64,000 bases of DNA from Romboutsia lituseburensis (GCF_024723825.1 NZ_JANQBQ010000001.1:248001-312000), one strand, 5' to 3'. Counted from the stretch's first letter, positions 46,620 to 56,105 are shown. Translations and numbers: made by a program. The notes: generated by a model not told the origin, from the sequence alone.

Positions 46620-47699
46620 ATGAAATTACCAGTATCAAGTGCAACAGATCTTAACAAGAAAGGATTAAGACATTTTTTAGATACACAAGACTTAAGTAAA
46701 AAAGAATTATTAGAGTTATTTGAGTTAATGAGACTTTTAAAAGAAGCTAGAAAAGACAATGCAGTTCCTCAATTATTTAAAGGAAAATCAATAGCGATGA
46801 TATTTGAGCAGCCATCAACAAGAACAAGGGTATCTTTTGAAACGGCAGCTACTATACTTGGAGGTCATGCTCTATTTTTATCACCAAAGGATATACATTT
46901 AGGAGCTAAAGAAAGTCTAGAAGACACATCAAAGGTTTTATCAAGAATGGTTGATATGATGATGGCTAGAGTGGATAAACATTCTACAGTAGCAGGGCTT
47001 GCAGAGTATTCAACAGTTCCAGTTGTAAATGGACTATGTGATTGGCTACATCCAACTCAAATGTTAGCAGATGTATTTACTATGATAGAACATTTACCTA
47101 AAGGTAAAAAGTTAGAAGATTTAACGGTAAGTTTTATGGGAGACGCAACCAATGTATGCTCATCACTAGCATTTATATGTACTCAATTAGGTATGAAGTA
47201 TAAGCATATAGGACCTAAAAAATATCAAATGCCTAAAGAGTGGCAAGATATAGCTATAAAAAATTGTGAAACATCAGGTGGAGAATTAATAGTTACAGAC
47301 GATATTGAGGCTGTTAGAGGTTCTGATATAGTTGTTGCAGATAGTTTCTACTGGTTTGGGCAAGAAGATGAAAAAGAAGAAAGGCTAACTACATTCATGC
47401 CTAAGTATGTAGTTACTCAAGATATCATGAATATGGCAGGTAAGGATGCTTTATTTATGCACTGCCTACCAGCTAATGATCAAAGAGAATGTACAAGAGA
47501 AGTTATGAATGGTAGTGAATCTGTAATATTTGATGAAGCTGAAAATAGATTGACAGCACAAATGGCTATATTAGTATACTTTACTTATAATCACATACAA
47601 AAACCATCTGAAGAAACTATTAAAAAACATGAAGATGCTTTAAATAATTTCTTAGAACATATAACTATAAATGATGTTGAGGAAATTAATTTAATATAA
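46620..47699 (+). CDS. ptcA: Putrescine carbamoyltransferase
   Basis: A 359-residue carbamoyltransferase that phosphorolyses N-carbamoylputrescine to putrescine and carbamoyl phosphate. The carbamoyl-phosphate loop STRTR is at residues 66-70, HPTQMLADVFTM near 142, and MHCLPANDQRECTREVM near 280. Its pairing with agmatine deiminase distinguishes it from ornithine carbamoyltransferase. ATG 46620 follows AAGGGGGAAAT. No carbamate kinase follows, although one is needed to make ATP from carbamoyl phosphate. Confidence 0.94.
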   Translation: MKLPVSSATDLNKKGLRHFLDTQDLSKKELLELFELMRLLKEARKDNAVPQLFKGKSIAMIFEQPSTRTRVSFETAATILGGHALFLSPKDIHLGAKESLEDTSKVLSRMVDMMMARVDKHSTVAGLAEYSTVPVVNGLCDWLHPTQMLADVFTMIEHLPKGKKLEDLTVSFMGDATNVCSSLAFICTQLGMKYKHIGPKKYQMPKEWQDIAIKNCETSGGELIVTDDIEAVRGSDIVVADSFYWFGQEDEKEERLTTFMPKYVVTQDIMNMAGKDALFMHCLPANDQRECTREVMNGSESVIFDEAENRLTAQMAILVYFTYNHIQKPSEETIKKHEDALNNFLEHITINDVEEINLI

Positions 47700-47717
47700 A
47701 AATATAATACAATAACT

Positions 47718-47765
47718 AAAATGAGTAAAGTCTCTTTATTTAAATAAAGAGACTTTACTCATTTT
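47718..47765. terminator. 48-bp perfect palindrome, terminator of the agmatine operon
   Basis: The sequence from AAAATGAGTAAAGTC to GACTTTACTCATTTT is symmetrical throughout, with no unpaired centre. As RNA it gives a ~22-bp stem ending in TTTT; it could also act on either strand. Confidence 0.9.
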
Positions 47766-47815
47766 AATTATGATATAATTTTATATAAATATATAATAGA
47801 GAGGAAAGTCTAAAA

Positions 47816-48718
47816 GTGAGTAATAAAGTATTAGCTATATCATTTAAAACAGCAAATTATAATAGATCCAGTGTATGTAGCATAGGACTAGCTCTTTATG
47901 AAGATGGTAAAATTAAATTAAATGAAGAAATACTGGTTAATCCAGAAGAAGAGTTTGATGAATATAGCATTAAAATGCATAATATAAATGAAGAAAAGAT
48001 ACAAGATGCTAAAATATTTAATAAAGCATGGCAATCAATATCTTATATGATAGATAAAAATACCTTAGTAATATCACCTAATGCTAGTTTAGATATTAGT
48101 GTGCTTATACATGCTTGTGACAAGTATAATATGGTTTATCCCAATTTTGATTACTTATGTACTTGGAAACTATCTAATATAGTAAAACAAAATGAAGAAG
48201 AAGATTTAGATGAAGAAATTTTATATAATAGCTCAAGTGAAGAAGCTTATAAATGTTTAAATACATATTTAGATATATTAAGAAATTTTAAATATAACAA
48301 AATAGAAGATTTACTCAAAGAATTTAACATAGAAAAAGGAGTACTTTTCAATAAATCATATAAACCATTTGGTATAAAAAAACAAAAATATAGAAGAGAA
48401 ATAGATATAGAAGAAATAAAATTAAGAACATATGACTTTGAAAATAGTCACCCATTTTATAAAAAAACGATAGTGTTTACAGGTGCTCTTAGAAGTATGA
48501 GAAGGTCTGAAGCTATGAAAAAAGTGAACAATGTTGGTGGAATAGGTGGATACAGCGTAACTAAAAATACAGATTATTTAGTTTTAGGAGAACAAAGTAT
48601 TAGAAAGCTAAATGGTAAAGTTAAAAGTAGCAAACATATAAGTGCAGAAAGATTAATATCGCAAGGAAAAAATTTAAAAATTATTACTGAGGATGATTTT
48701 CTAGAATTAGTTTTCTAA
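47816..48718 (+). CDS. DEDDh exonuclease-like domain plus BRCT; catalytic residues missing
   Basis: A 300-residue protein. Residues 1-165 follow the DnaQ/epsilon exonuclease fold (KVLAISFKTANYNRSSVCSI, NPEEEFDEYSIKMHNINEEK, ISPNASLDISVL). In active enzymes the first motif is D-x-E (as in FDVETAN) and the second is (A/S)HNAxFD; here they read SFKTAN and SPNASLD, so the catalytic Asp and Glu are lost. Residues about 220-300 form a BRCT domain (TIVFTGALRSMRRSEAMKKV, TDYLVLGEQ). It probably binds DNA or a protein without cutting. The start is GTG 47816 behind GAGGAAAG. Confidence 0.75.
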   Translation: MSNKVLAISFKTANYNRSSVCSIGLALYEDGKIKLNEEILVNPEEEFDEYSIKMHNINEEKIQDAKIFNKAWQSISYMIDKNTLVISPNASLDISVLIHACDKYNMVYPNFDYLCTWKLSNIVKQNEEEDLDEEILYNSSSEEAYKCLNTYLDILRNFKYNKIEDLLKEFNIEKGVLFNKSYKPFGIKKQKYRREIDIEEIKLRTYDFENSHPFYKKTIVFTGALRSMRRSEAMKKVNNVGGIGGYSVTKNTDYLVLGEQSIRKLNGKVKSSKHISAERLISQGKNLKIITEDDFLELVF

Positions 48719-48764
48719 TATATAAGTGATTTATTAAGCAAATAAATTAAAAAGAGGTCATAAT

Positions 48765-49088
48765 ATGAAAATAACTAATAGCTATGAAGAAATAAATGAA
48801 TTAATAAATAATAATGATATGGTTCTTTTATATTTCAGTGGAGAAAACTGTGGAGTATGTAATGTTATAAAATCCAAGGTAGAAGATATATTAACAAAAT
48901 ATACGAATATAAAGAGTTTAGAAATTAAAACAGAAAATTCTAGAGAAATAGCGGGTCAATATAATATATTTACTATACCAGGTATAATAGTTTATGTTCA
49001 GAAAAAAGAAACTATAAGAGAAGCTAGATATATAAGTATTGAGGAGTTTGAAAGTAAAATACACAGATATTATAAGATGATTTATTAA
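48765..49088 (+). CDS. Thioredoxin-family protein
   Basis: A 107-residue thioredoxin-like protein with the redox motif CGVC in FSGENCGVCNVIKSKVEDIL (about 25-45) and the cis-proline segment YNIFTIPGIIVYVQKK. It reduces disulfides or helps with thiol stress. ATG 48765 follows AAAGAGGTC. It precedes a broken MerR gene by 46 bases. Confidence 0.9.
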   Translation: MKITNSYEEINELINNNDMVLLYFSGENCGVCNVIKSKVEDILTKYTNIKSLEIKTENSREIAGQYNIFTIPGIIVYVQKKETIREARYISIEEFESKIHRYYKMIY

Positions 49089-49134
49089 AATAAATATCAA
49101 TAAAGCTATTGTAATAGGTGCATTTGACAATATT

Positions 49135-49937
49135 ATGAAGTATGGTATTACCGATTTAGCAGAGATATTGGGAATAACAACAAGTGCGATCCACTATTTT
49201 GAAAAGCAAAATTTAATAAAAGTTAATAAAGAAAAAAATGGACATCGTTTTTATAATGTTATTGATATTTTTAGGCTTTTGTCTTATACAAAATATAGAC
49301 ATATGGAATTTCCTATGAAAAGGATTATAAAGCAGTTTAGTTGAGATGAAACAGGTCATTTGCTTATTAAAGATAGAATGGAAGAATATAAAAAAAGGCA
49401 TAAGAAAAAAGCATACACTATAAAAAATTAGCTGAATCAATAGAAGAAAATTTGAAAAGTGCACGACTTATAGATGATTTATTAGATAAGTATGAGTTTG
49501 ACAAATGTCCAGATTTAGTTATGATTTATGATGAAGAATGTGGATGAATTTCAAAAAATAGAGAATCACAAAAAATAGTCCATAAATGGGTAAAGGAAAT
49601 GCCTGTTGTACAATTAGGAGTTATAAAACATAGTGAATCTAACAATAGTAACTTCGGATATCTTGTTTCAGAAGAAAAAGTGAATGAATTAAATTTACCT
49701 CTTAAATTAAATGTTAAAAATATTAAAAGTGAGTCTTGTTTACATACTATAAAAATAGTTAGCGATGAATTAACTTTAAATCAAGATATTATTTTTAGAG
49801 ATGTTATACAATATGCACAATCCAAGGGATTAGAAATATGTGGGGATATTATAGGTAAAATATTAGTTGTTGATGTATATAAGCCAGCAAAGTTACAAAC
49901 TTATATTGAGTTATGGATACCTATTAAATTATTATGA
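49135..49937 (+). pseudogene. MerR-family regulator, broken by two TGA codons and a frameshift
   Basis: The first 69 codons encode a MerR HTH (MKYGITDLAEILGITTSAIH, then YFEKQNLIKVNKEKNGHRFY) and end at TGA 49342-49344. The same frame continues with DETGHLLIKDRMEEYKKRHK; a frameshift near 49430 moves to LAESIEENLKSARLIDDLLD, then a second TGA interrupts ECG-TGA-ISKNRESQ at about 49544. The last part (49599-49937) is an intact effector-binding-like segment (KEMPVVQLGVIKHSES to YIELWIPIKLL). Both TGA codons could replace Trp codons, but the frameshift argues for plain decay. Probably it once regulated the neighbouring reductase gene. Confidence 0.8.
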
Positions 49938-50042
49938 CAAAATCATAACAATGTGCTTGCATGTAAAGTTACTTTATGTAATACACTTGATTTTAGATAA
50001 GATTTTCTTATCTGAAATATTTATTGTGTAGGGGGATAAAGT

Positions 50043-51988
50043 ATGTTAGATCAAAAACATAAGATATTATTTGATCCAATCAAAATTGGTAAATTAGAGA
50101 TTAAAAACAGATTTGTTTTAGCTCCAATGGGTCCTGCTGGATTATGCAACGCTGATGGAAGCTTTAATGAAAGAGGAGAAGAGTTTTATGTAGAGCGTGC
50201 AAGAGGCGGTACAGGATTAATAATGACTGGAGTAACTATGGTTGAAAATAATATAGAAAAGTGTGCACTACCATCTATGCCATGTCCTACGCTTAATCCT
50301 CTAAACTTTACAACAAGGGAAAAATCTATAACTGAGCGTGTTCATGCTTATGGAGCTAAAATATTCTTGCAATTATCAGCTGGGTTTGGACGTGTAAGTA
50401 TACCATCAATGGTTGGAGAAGTAGCTATAGCTCCATCAGAAATACCACATAGATTTTTAAAAGGAGTTACTTGTAGAGAATTAACTACAGATGAAGTAAG
50501 ACAGTATGTAAAAAAATTCGGTGATTCAGCAGAGATTGCTAAAAAATCAGGATTTGATGGAATAGAAATACATGCTGTTCATGAGGGATATTTACTAGAT
50601 CAATTTGCAATAGCAATGTTTAATAATAGAACTGATGAATATGGAGGAAGTTTAAAAAATCGTTTACGTTTTGCTTGTGAAATAGTTCAAGAAATAAAGA
50701 AAAGATGTGGAGAAGATTATCCAGTATCTTTAAGATATAGTATAAAAAGTTTTATAAAAGACTGGTGTAAAGGTGGGCTACCAGGTGAAGAATTTAAAGA
50801 AATGGGAAGAGATATAGATGAGGGAATTGAAGCTGCTAAAATACTAGTTGAAGCAGGATATGATGCATTAAATGGTGATGTTGGATCATATGACTCTTGG
50901 TATTGGTCTCATCCACCAATGTATCAAGAAAAAGGACTTTACTTACCATATAATGAAATACTAAAAAAAGCAGTAGATGTTCCGATAATAACTGCAGGAA
51001 GAATGGAAAATCCAGAGTTAGCTATTAATGCTATATTGTCAGGAAAGACTGATATGATAGGCCTAGCAAGACCATTATTAGCAGATTCACAAATACCAAA
51101 CAAAATACTAGCGGGTGACTATAAAAGCGTTCGACCATGCCTTTCTTGTCAAGAAGGATGTATGGGAAGAATACAAAATTATGCTACTCTTTCATGTGCT
51201 GTTAACCCAGCTTGTTGTAGAGAAAAAGAATTAGAAATAAAAAAAGCTGATGAAAAGAAAAGAGTGCTTATTATAGGTGGTGGTGTAGCAGGATGTGAAG
51301 CTGCAAGGGTATCAGCATTAAGAGGTCATGATGTAGTACTTATAGAAAAGTCTGATAGATTAGGTGGAAACTTGATAGCAGGAGGAAGACCAGACTTTAA
51401 AGAAGATGATACTGCATTAGTTGATGGTATAATTTAGAACTTGAAAAGCTTAAAGTAAATGTAATTTTAAATACATGTGCAAATGAAAAAACTATACAAC
51501 AATATAGTGCTGATGCAGTTATTGTAGCTACAGGGTCTAGACCTAAGATATTAAACATTGAAGGCACTGATAAATTATTTACAGCAGAAGAAGTTTTATT
51601 AGGTAAAAAAGATGCTGGAAAATCTACAATAATAATTGGTGGTGGATTAGTAGGATGTGAAACAGCGCTATGGCTACAAAAACAAGGCAAAAAAGTAACT
51701 ATAGTTGAGATGATGGATGATATATTAGCAGTTGGAGGTCCTATATGTCATGCAAATCATGATATGCTAAAAGATTTAATTCATTTTAAAGATATAAATG
51801 TAAAATGTAGTGCAAAAGTAACAAAAGCAGATTCAGCAATAGCTGCTATTGGCTACAACTCTGAAAACTCTTTGTATGATAAGATTAGATTCTCTCATAA
51901 TAATGTGAGAATGATAGGTGATGCTAATGAAGTCAAAAATATAATGTATGCTATATGGGATGCATTTGAAGTGGCAAGACATATATAA
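50043..51988 (+). pseudogene. Old-yellow-enzyme/Fe-S flavin oxidoreductase, frameshifted and internally deleted
   Basis: The N-terminal 464 codons (50043-51437) encode an OYE-type TIM barrel (LFDPIKIGKLEIKNRFVLAP, EIHAVHEGYLLDQF) and the start of the C-terminal FAD domain, with C-x2-C-x3-C-x11-C in CLSCQEGCMGRIQNY...SC for a [4Fe-4S] cluster and RVLIIGGGVAGCEAARV. One base is missing near 51427 (VDG-IIstop where VDWYNLELEKL is expected). The frame then continues to 51988 (NAD domain: STIIIGGGLVGCETAL), but AKVTKADSAIAAIGYNSENS skips about 25-30 residues. It belongs to the 2-enoate reductase/BaiCD/dienoyl-CoA reductase group; substrate unknown. It is no longer functional. Confidence 0.85.
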
Positions 51989-52019
51989 ACAAAGATAATC
52001 AAGCCATGAAGGTTTATAA

Positions 52020-52199
52020 ACTATATATCAGTTAGAGTTTAGTGAAACAAATATAGAACTTCCAGAGAAAGCAAGAATATTTTTATCAGAAGTATGTGAA
52101 GTTTGTGGAGAAAAAACTTCAGAGCAATTTACAAGACTACAGGGTGGAAAGAAAGTCTGCTTAGATTGTTATAGTGATTATAAGCGATTTTTTAGTTGA
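52020..52199 (+). pseudogene. C-terminal remnant of an FmdE-like zinc-finger protein
   Basis: A 59-codon open frame without a start. LEFSETNIELPEKARIFLSE is followed by CEVCGEKTSEQFTRLQGGKK and VCLDCYSDY: the C-x2-C...C-x2-C zinc finger seen at the end of FmdE/TraR-type proteins. The upstream part of the gene is absent. It lies next to the broken oxidoreductase, so the block 49.1-52.2 kb looks degraded as a unit. Confidence 0.6.
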
Positions 52200-52260
52200 T
52201 TATGGAAGATATAAAAATATAACACAAAATACTAGATGAAATTTATTAATTGAAAATAAG

Positions 52261-52299
52261 AAAAAAGCTAACTTCTATATTACAGAAGGTGGCTTTTTT
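52261..52299 (+). terminator. Rho-independent terminator
   Basis: AAAAAAGCTAACTTCT and AGAAGGTGGCTTTTTT form a stem with two imperfect pairs, ending in a T-run. It follows the FmdE remnant. Confidence 0.75.
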
Positions 52300-52445
52300 C
52301 TTATTTTTAAATAGTTAAATATAACCATTTATTTCATATTAAATACATAATTTAACAAAAAAATTTATTTATGTTAAAAATATACTATAAACAAAGAGTA
52401 ATTATGATATTATATTTAATGGAATAAAAAATGGGGAGGATGGAA

Positions 52446-53687
52446 ATGAAAAAAATATTGATCAAATTGCTACTAGTGACTGTATTTTCTATTAATTTAT
52501 TGAACTTAGATTATGTATTTGCATATGAAAACACAGAAAAACTAATAAATACAGTTGCAACTGTAAGTAGTAAAACTATTAGTGTGAGAAAAGGTCCAAG
52601 TAGTAAGGAAAAAATTATTCATACTGGTAGAGTTAATCAGGTAGTTTTACTAAAAGAAAAAAATATGAACGGGTGGTATAAGGTTGAATTTCCTAATGGT
52701 GTTTTAGGTTGGTGCGAAGAAAAGTATTTAAAAGGCTTTAAATACTATAATGAAGAATCCTTAAACTACTTAACTCAATTAGAAGTAGACAATATAATAA
52801 ATAAGGTCGTAGATATAGCTAAAAAACAAATAGGAAAACCTTATGTATGGGCAGCTATAGGTCCTGATGAATTTGATTGTTCAGGATTAATGTTATATAG
52901 CTATAAACAAGGTGCAAATGTAGAATTAACTGATTATTCTGCAGAGCAAGCTGTAAAAGGTACATATATTCCTAAAAATAAGTTAAAAAAAGGCGACTTG
53001 GTATTCTTTGACACTATGAAAACAGGTAGAGTAAATCATGTTGGTATGTACATAGGAGAGGGTAAATTTGTACATGCTGCAAATCCTGATGTTGGAGTTA
53101 TAGTATCTAAGATATCAGAACATAAATATGCATCTAAGTATATAGCGGCAAGAAGGATTATACAGCCAAATCAAAATCCCATAGATGATTGGAGTGATCA
53201 TTGGGCTAAAGAAACTATATCTGAAGCTATGAATAAAGGATGGGTTACAAATTCAAATTCCTTTAGACCTAATGGATATATAACAAGAGCAGAGTTTATA
53301 ACGATATTTAATAAAGTGCATGGATTAAATAATTCTAGCGGAAAAATATTTGATGATACTGAAACTCATTGGGCTAAGTATGATATAGATGTAGCTGTTA
53401 CAAATGGAGTATGTAATGGGAAAACATCAAAGGAATTTAAACCAGATGATTTTATAACTAGAGAGGAAGCTGCTGTAATGCTTGCTAATTACAATAAATT
53501 AGCAGATGAAAACTTAGATAAAATAAGTGTATTTAGTGATTATGAAGATATAGCTAGTTGGGCAAAACCTTCTGTAGAAGGTGTTGTAGAGAAAGAATAT
53601 ATATTAGGATATTCTGATAGAAGTTTTGGACCTACAAAAAATATAACAAGAGCAGAAGCGATTGCTACATTTAGTAGAATAAAGTAA
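52446..53687 (+). CDS. Secreted NlpC/P60 peptidoglycan hydrolase with SH3 and three SLH domains
   Basis: A 413-residue exported wall hydrolase. The signal peptide (MKKILIKLLLVTVFSINLLN to YVFA) is followed by an SH3 domain (about 40-95, SSKTISVRKGPSSKEKIIHT). The NlpC/P60 domain has its catalytic Cys in FDCSGLMLYS and His in VNHVGMYIG. Three SLH domains follow from about 240 (DDWSDHWAKETISEAM; DDTETHWAKYDIDVAV; SDYEDIASWAKPSVEG), which tether it to wall polymers. I start at ATG 52446, six bases after GGGGAGG (52433-52439), where the signal peptide fits. It cleaves peptide stems in peptidoglycan. Confidence 0.92.
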   Translation: MKKILIKLLLVTVFSINLLNLDYVFAYENTEKLINTVATVSSKTISVRKGPSSKEKIIHTGRVNQVVLLKEKNMNGWYKVEFPNGVLGWCEEKYLKGFKYYNEESLNYLTQLEVDNIINKVVDIAKKQIGKPYVWAAIGPDEFDCSGLMLYSYKQGANVELTDYSAEQAVKGTYIPKNKLKKGDLVFFDTMKTGRVNHVGMYIGEGKFVHAANPDVGVIVSKISEHKYASKYIAARRIIQPNQNPIDDWSDHWAKETISEAMNKGWVTNSNSFRPNGYITRAEFITIFNKVHGLNNSSGKIFDDTETHWAKYDIDVAVTNGVCNGKTSKEFKPDDFITREEAAVMLANYNKLADENLDKISVFSDYEDIASWAKPSVEGVVEKEYILGYSDRSFGPTKNITRAEAIATFSRIK

Positions 53688-53700
53688 ATTTGTATATAAT

Positions 53701-53736
53701 AAATAGGTATTGATTATAATAATCAATACCTATTTG
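53701..53736. terminator. Bidirectional terminator
   Basis: AAATAGGTATTGATTA and TAATCAATACCTATTT pair perfectly around two to four bases; A-run and T-run at the ends let it serve the hydrolase gene and the facing minus-strand gene. Confidence 0.92.
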
Positions 53737-53739
53737 TTA

Positions 53740-54072
53740 TTATTTCATAAATACAGATTTAACTATGTGTATAATATCTTTAGCTGTATCAGCATTTGAC
53801 TTTATATTTTCTTTTGTAATTATAACACCAGCAGCTATATCAGTGGCAACCTATGTTACGTCTTTTACATTTTCACTAGCACTTTCAACATTCTTAGCTA
53901 TACTAGGTAAATTATCAAGTGCTGTATTTATACTTTTAGTATTATATAGCAAAATATTATTTGCATTAGATATTAATTTGTTAAAATTTTTTAAAGTATA
54001 TATTAAATATACTATAAAGCCAAGTGTTGCTAATAATAATGCTACGTATATTACATTTATATCTATATACAT
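53740..54072 (-). pseudogene. DUF948 (YtxG-like) protein gene with an in-frame TAG
   Basis: The minus-strand frame begins MYIDINVIYVALLLATLGFI (one membrane helix) and a coiled segment SASENVKDVT, then meets TAG at codon 74 (about 53853-53851). The same frame continues to TAA at 53742-53740 with VATDIAAGVIITKENIKSNA, then DTAKDIIHIVKSVFMK, which completes a normal 110-codon DUF948 protein. CAG to TAG is the likely change. It precedes an intact YtxH gene by one base in the order typical of ytxG-ytxH. Either a nonsense mutation or readthrough; nonsense is simpler. Confidence 0.75.
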
Positions 54073-54073
54073 A

Positions 54074-54496
54074 TTACTCCTCTATTCTTAAAGTGCTGTT
54101 AGAATCAATAGACTCTATTTTTTCTTCGACATCATTATTACATTCCAATAAAGCTATTTCATGTTCTATTTCCATTTCATTTGATTTTTTATTTTTTAAG
54201 TATTCTTTTACTTTTCTTTTAGACTCAGATAATTTTTCTTTATTTTCTAGTAGAGTTTTATTTACATTAGACTTAGCTTTAATTGTTCTTTCATTAACTT
54301 TTTCAGTTAATTGTGAAGATGCAGCTTTTAGATCATCTCTAGTTTCTTTTCCAGACTTTGGAGCTAATAATATACCACCTATAGTGCCTGTTAAAACTTC
54401 AACTGTAGCACCGACAGCAACTGTTTTAGCTTTTTCTTTTTTTAATGCTTTTTCCTTTGCTTTTCTTTTAGCTTCGATTTTTTCTGATAGTCTCAT
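54074..54496 (-). CDS. YtxH-domain protein
   Basis: A 140-residue protein with a Lys/Glu-rich N-terminus, a weakly hydrophobic Gly-rich helix (AVGATVEVLTGTIGGILLAP) and KSGKETRDDLKAASSQLTEK, the YtxH signature, then a charged coiled region. YtxH-like proteins are envelope-associated stress proteins of Firmicutes. ATG 54496 follows GGAGGATT. It is the first gene of the pair with the interrupted DUF948 gene. The open frames seen on the other strand over this region are shadows. Confidence 0.85.
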   Translation of the reverse strand: MRLSEKIEAKRKAKEKALKKEKAKTVAVGATVEVLTGTIGGILLAPKSGKETRDDLKAASSQLTEKVNERTIKAKSNVNKTLLENKEKLSESKRKVKEYLKNKKSNEMEIEHEIALLECNNDVEEKIESIDSNSTLRIEE

Positions 54497-54773
54497 AATT
54501 AATCCTCCAACGTGTTATTTTAACTAATTCTACCGTTATTTAACAAAAAACAATTTATATTTTGTAACAAATTAATATAAGCTAAAATGATTATTTTTAT
54601 AATGTTTGTGGTAATAAAATATTTAGGATATATAATATTTATTTTAAATTCAAAAATAAAATTAATTATAAAGTATTTTATTATTTTTTAGTTAAAAATT
54701 AATAAAATAAAATAAAAAACAAGGAAATTATTTACAAAAATATTTTAGAAAACGTTGGCATGGATTTGGAAAC

Positions 54774-54791
54774 TTGTTAACATAAAAATAA
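54774..54791. promoter_or_regulatory. Rex-like half-site upstream of the alcohol dehydrogenase
   Basis: TTGTTAACATAAAAATAA has one perfect half (TTGTTAA) of the Rex redox-repressor consensus, but a poor second half (4 of 7). It lies 110 bases before the alcohol dehydrogenase start, where NADH-responsive control would make sense. It is the only candidate site in the 400-base AT-rich gap from 54497 to 54901. Confidence 0.25.
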
Positions 54792-54901
54792 TATGATTTT
54801 AAATTAAATAAAATTTTAATTAAAATTACAGAATAAACAATAAATAAATTAATATTTAATTTATTACTAAAATTAAAATGACTCTAGGGGAGGACAACAA
54901 C

Positions 54902-56050
54902 ATGGCTTACAGATTTTATATGCCGCAATTAAGTTTAATGGGGCAAGGATGCTTAAAAGAAATGGGTGAAGAAATAAGTGCAAGGGGATTTAAAAAAGCA
55001 CTTATAGTAACAGATAAAATACTATGTGATATTAAATTAGTAGACAAGCTTACAAAAGTATTAGAAGATAATAGTGCTGAATATGTTATATATAATGAAA
55101 CTAAACCAAACCCAACTGTAAAAAATGTACATGATGGATTAGAACTATTAAAAGAATATCAATGTGATTTTGTAATATCATTTGGAGGGGGATCTCCACA
55201 TGACTGTGCAAAAGGTATAGCTATATTAGCTATTAATGGTGGAGATATAAAAGACTATGAAGGAGTTAATAAATCTAAATTACCTCAATTACCTTTAATA
55301 TGTGTAAACACTACAGCAGGAACTGCAAGTGAAATGACGATATTCTGTATAATAACAGATGAAGATAGACATGTTAAGATGGCTTTAGTTGATAAAAATA
55401 TGACTCCAATATGTGCAGTAAATGATCCAGAATTAATGACAGCAATGCCAAAAGGATTAACTGCAGCTACAGGAATGGATGCATTAACACATGCAGTAGA
55501 AGCATATGTATCAACTGCAGCTACACCTGTAACAGATGCTTGTGCTATGAAAGCTATACAATTAATATCAGTTAACTTAAAAAATGCAGTTGACAATGGA
55601 AATGATATAACTGCTCGTGACAACATGGCTTATGCTGAATACTTAGCTGGTATGGCATTTAACAATGCATCACTTGGATATGTTCATGCCATAGCTCACC
55701 AATTAGGAGGATTTTATGATTTACCTCATGGAGTATGTAATGCGGTATTGCTTCCAAGAGTTCAAAAATTCAACGCTAAAGTAAGTGCAGCTAGATTAAA
55801 AGATGTTGCAATGTTTATGGGGGTTGATGTAACTAACTTAAATGATGAACAAGGAGCTCAAGCTTCAATAGATGCTATAATGGAATTATCTAAATCTATA
55901 AATATACCATCAGGTCTTAAAGAACTCGGAGTTAAAGAATCTGATTTTGATATATTAGCAGAAAATGCATTAAAAGATGCTTGCAGATTAACAAATCCTA
56001 TAAAAGCAACTCATGATGAAGTGAAAGATATACTTAAAGCTTCTATGTAG
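54902..56050 (+). CDS. Iron-containing alcohol dehydrogenase
   Basis: A 382-residue group III (iron) alcohol dehydrogenase that reduces aldehydes with NAD(P)H. Seen: [11 protein letters not shown] near 97, [10 protein letters not shown] near 140, the metal-ligand segments [13 protein letters not shown] (near 195), [20 protein letters not shown] (near 258-277). I start at ATG 54902, nine bases behind GGGGAGG; a longer in-frame reading starts within the AT-rich leader. It resembles 1,3-propanediol or butanol dehydrogenases; the substrate is open. Single gene with its own terminator. Confidence 0.93.
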   Translation: MAYRFYMPQLSLMGQGCLKEMGEEISARGFKKALIVTDKILCDIKLVDKLTKVLEDNSAEYVIYNETKPNPTVKNVHDGLELLKEYQCDFVISFGGGSPHDCAKGIAILAINGGDIKDYEGVNKSKLPQLPLICVNTTAGTASEMTIFCIITDEDRHVKMALVDKNMTPICAVNDPELMTAMPKGLTAATGMDALTHAVEAYVSTAATPVTDACAMKAIQLISVNLKNAVDNGNDITARDNMAYAEYLAGMAFNNASLGYVHAIAHQLGGFYDLPHGVCNAVLLPRVQKFNAKVSAARLKDVAMFMGVDVTNLNDEQGAQASIDAIMELSKSINIPSGLKELGVKESDFDILAENALKDACRLTNPIKATHDEVKDILKASM

Positions 56051-56070
56051 CCTAAGTATTACAAATAGAT

Positions 56071-56105
56071 AAAAGCCTAAAGATGAAAATCTTTAGGCTT
56101 TTTTA
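56071..56105. terminator. Bidirectional terminator
   Basis: AAAAGCCTAAAGAT and ATCTTTAGGCTTTT with a GAAA loop. It lies between the convergent alcohol dehydrogenase and glycerophosphodiesterase genes. Confidence 0.92.

Noticed and set aside
49342-49550. Selenocysteine codons
   Set aside because: The TGA codons lie in a MerR gene that also has a frameshift; no selenoprotein family or SECIS-like hairpin is evident.
51397-51690. Minus-strand frame across the frameshift in the oxidoreductase gene
   Set aside because: It is a shadow of the FAD/NAD domain, which reads correctly on the plus strand once the one-base loss is allowed for.
53765-54527. Plus-strand membrane-protein-like reading frames
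   Set aside because: They are antisense shadows of the DUF948/YtxH pair, which has ribosome binding sites and recognised domains on the minus strand.
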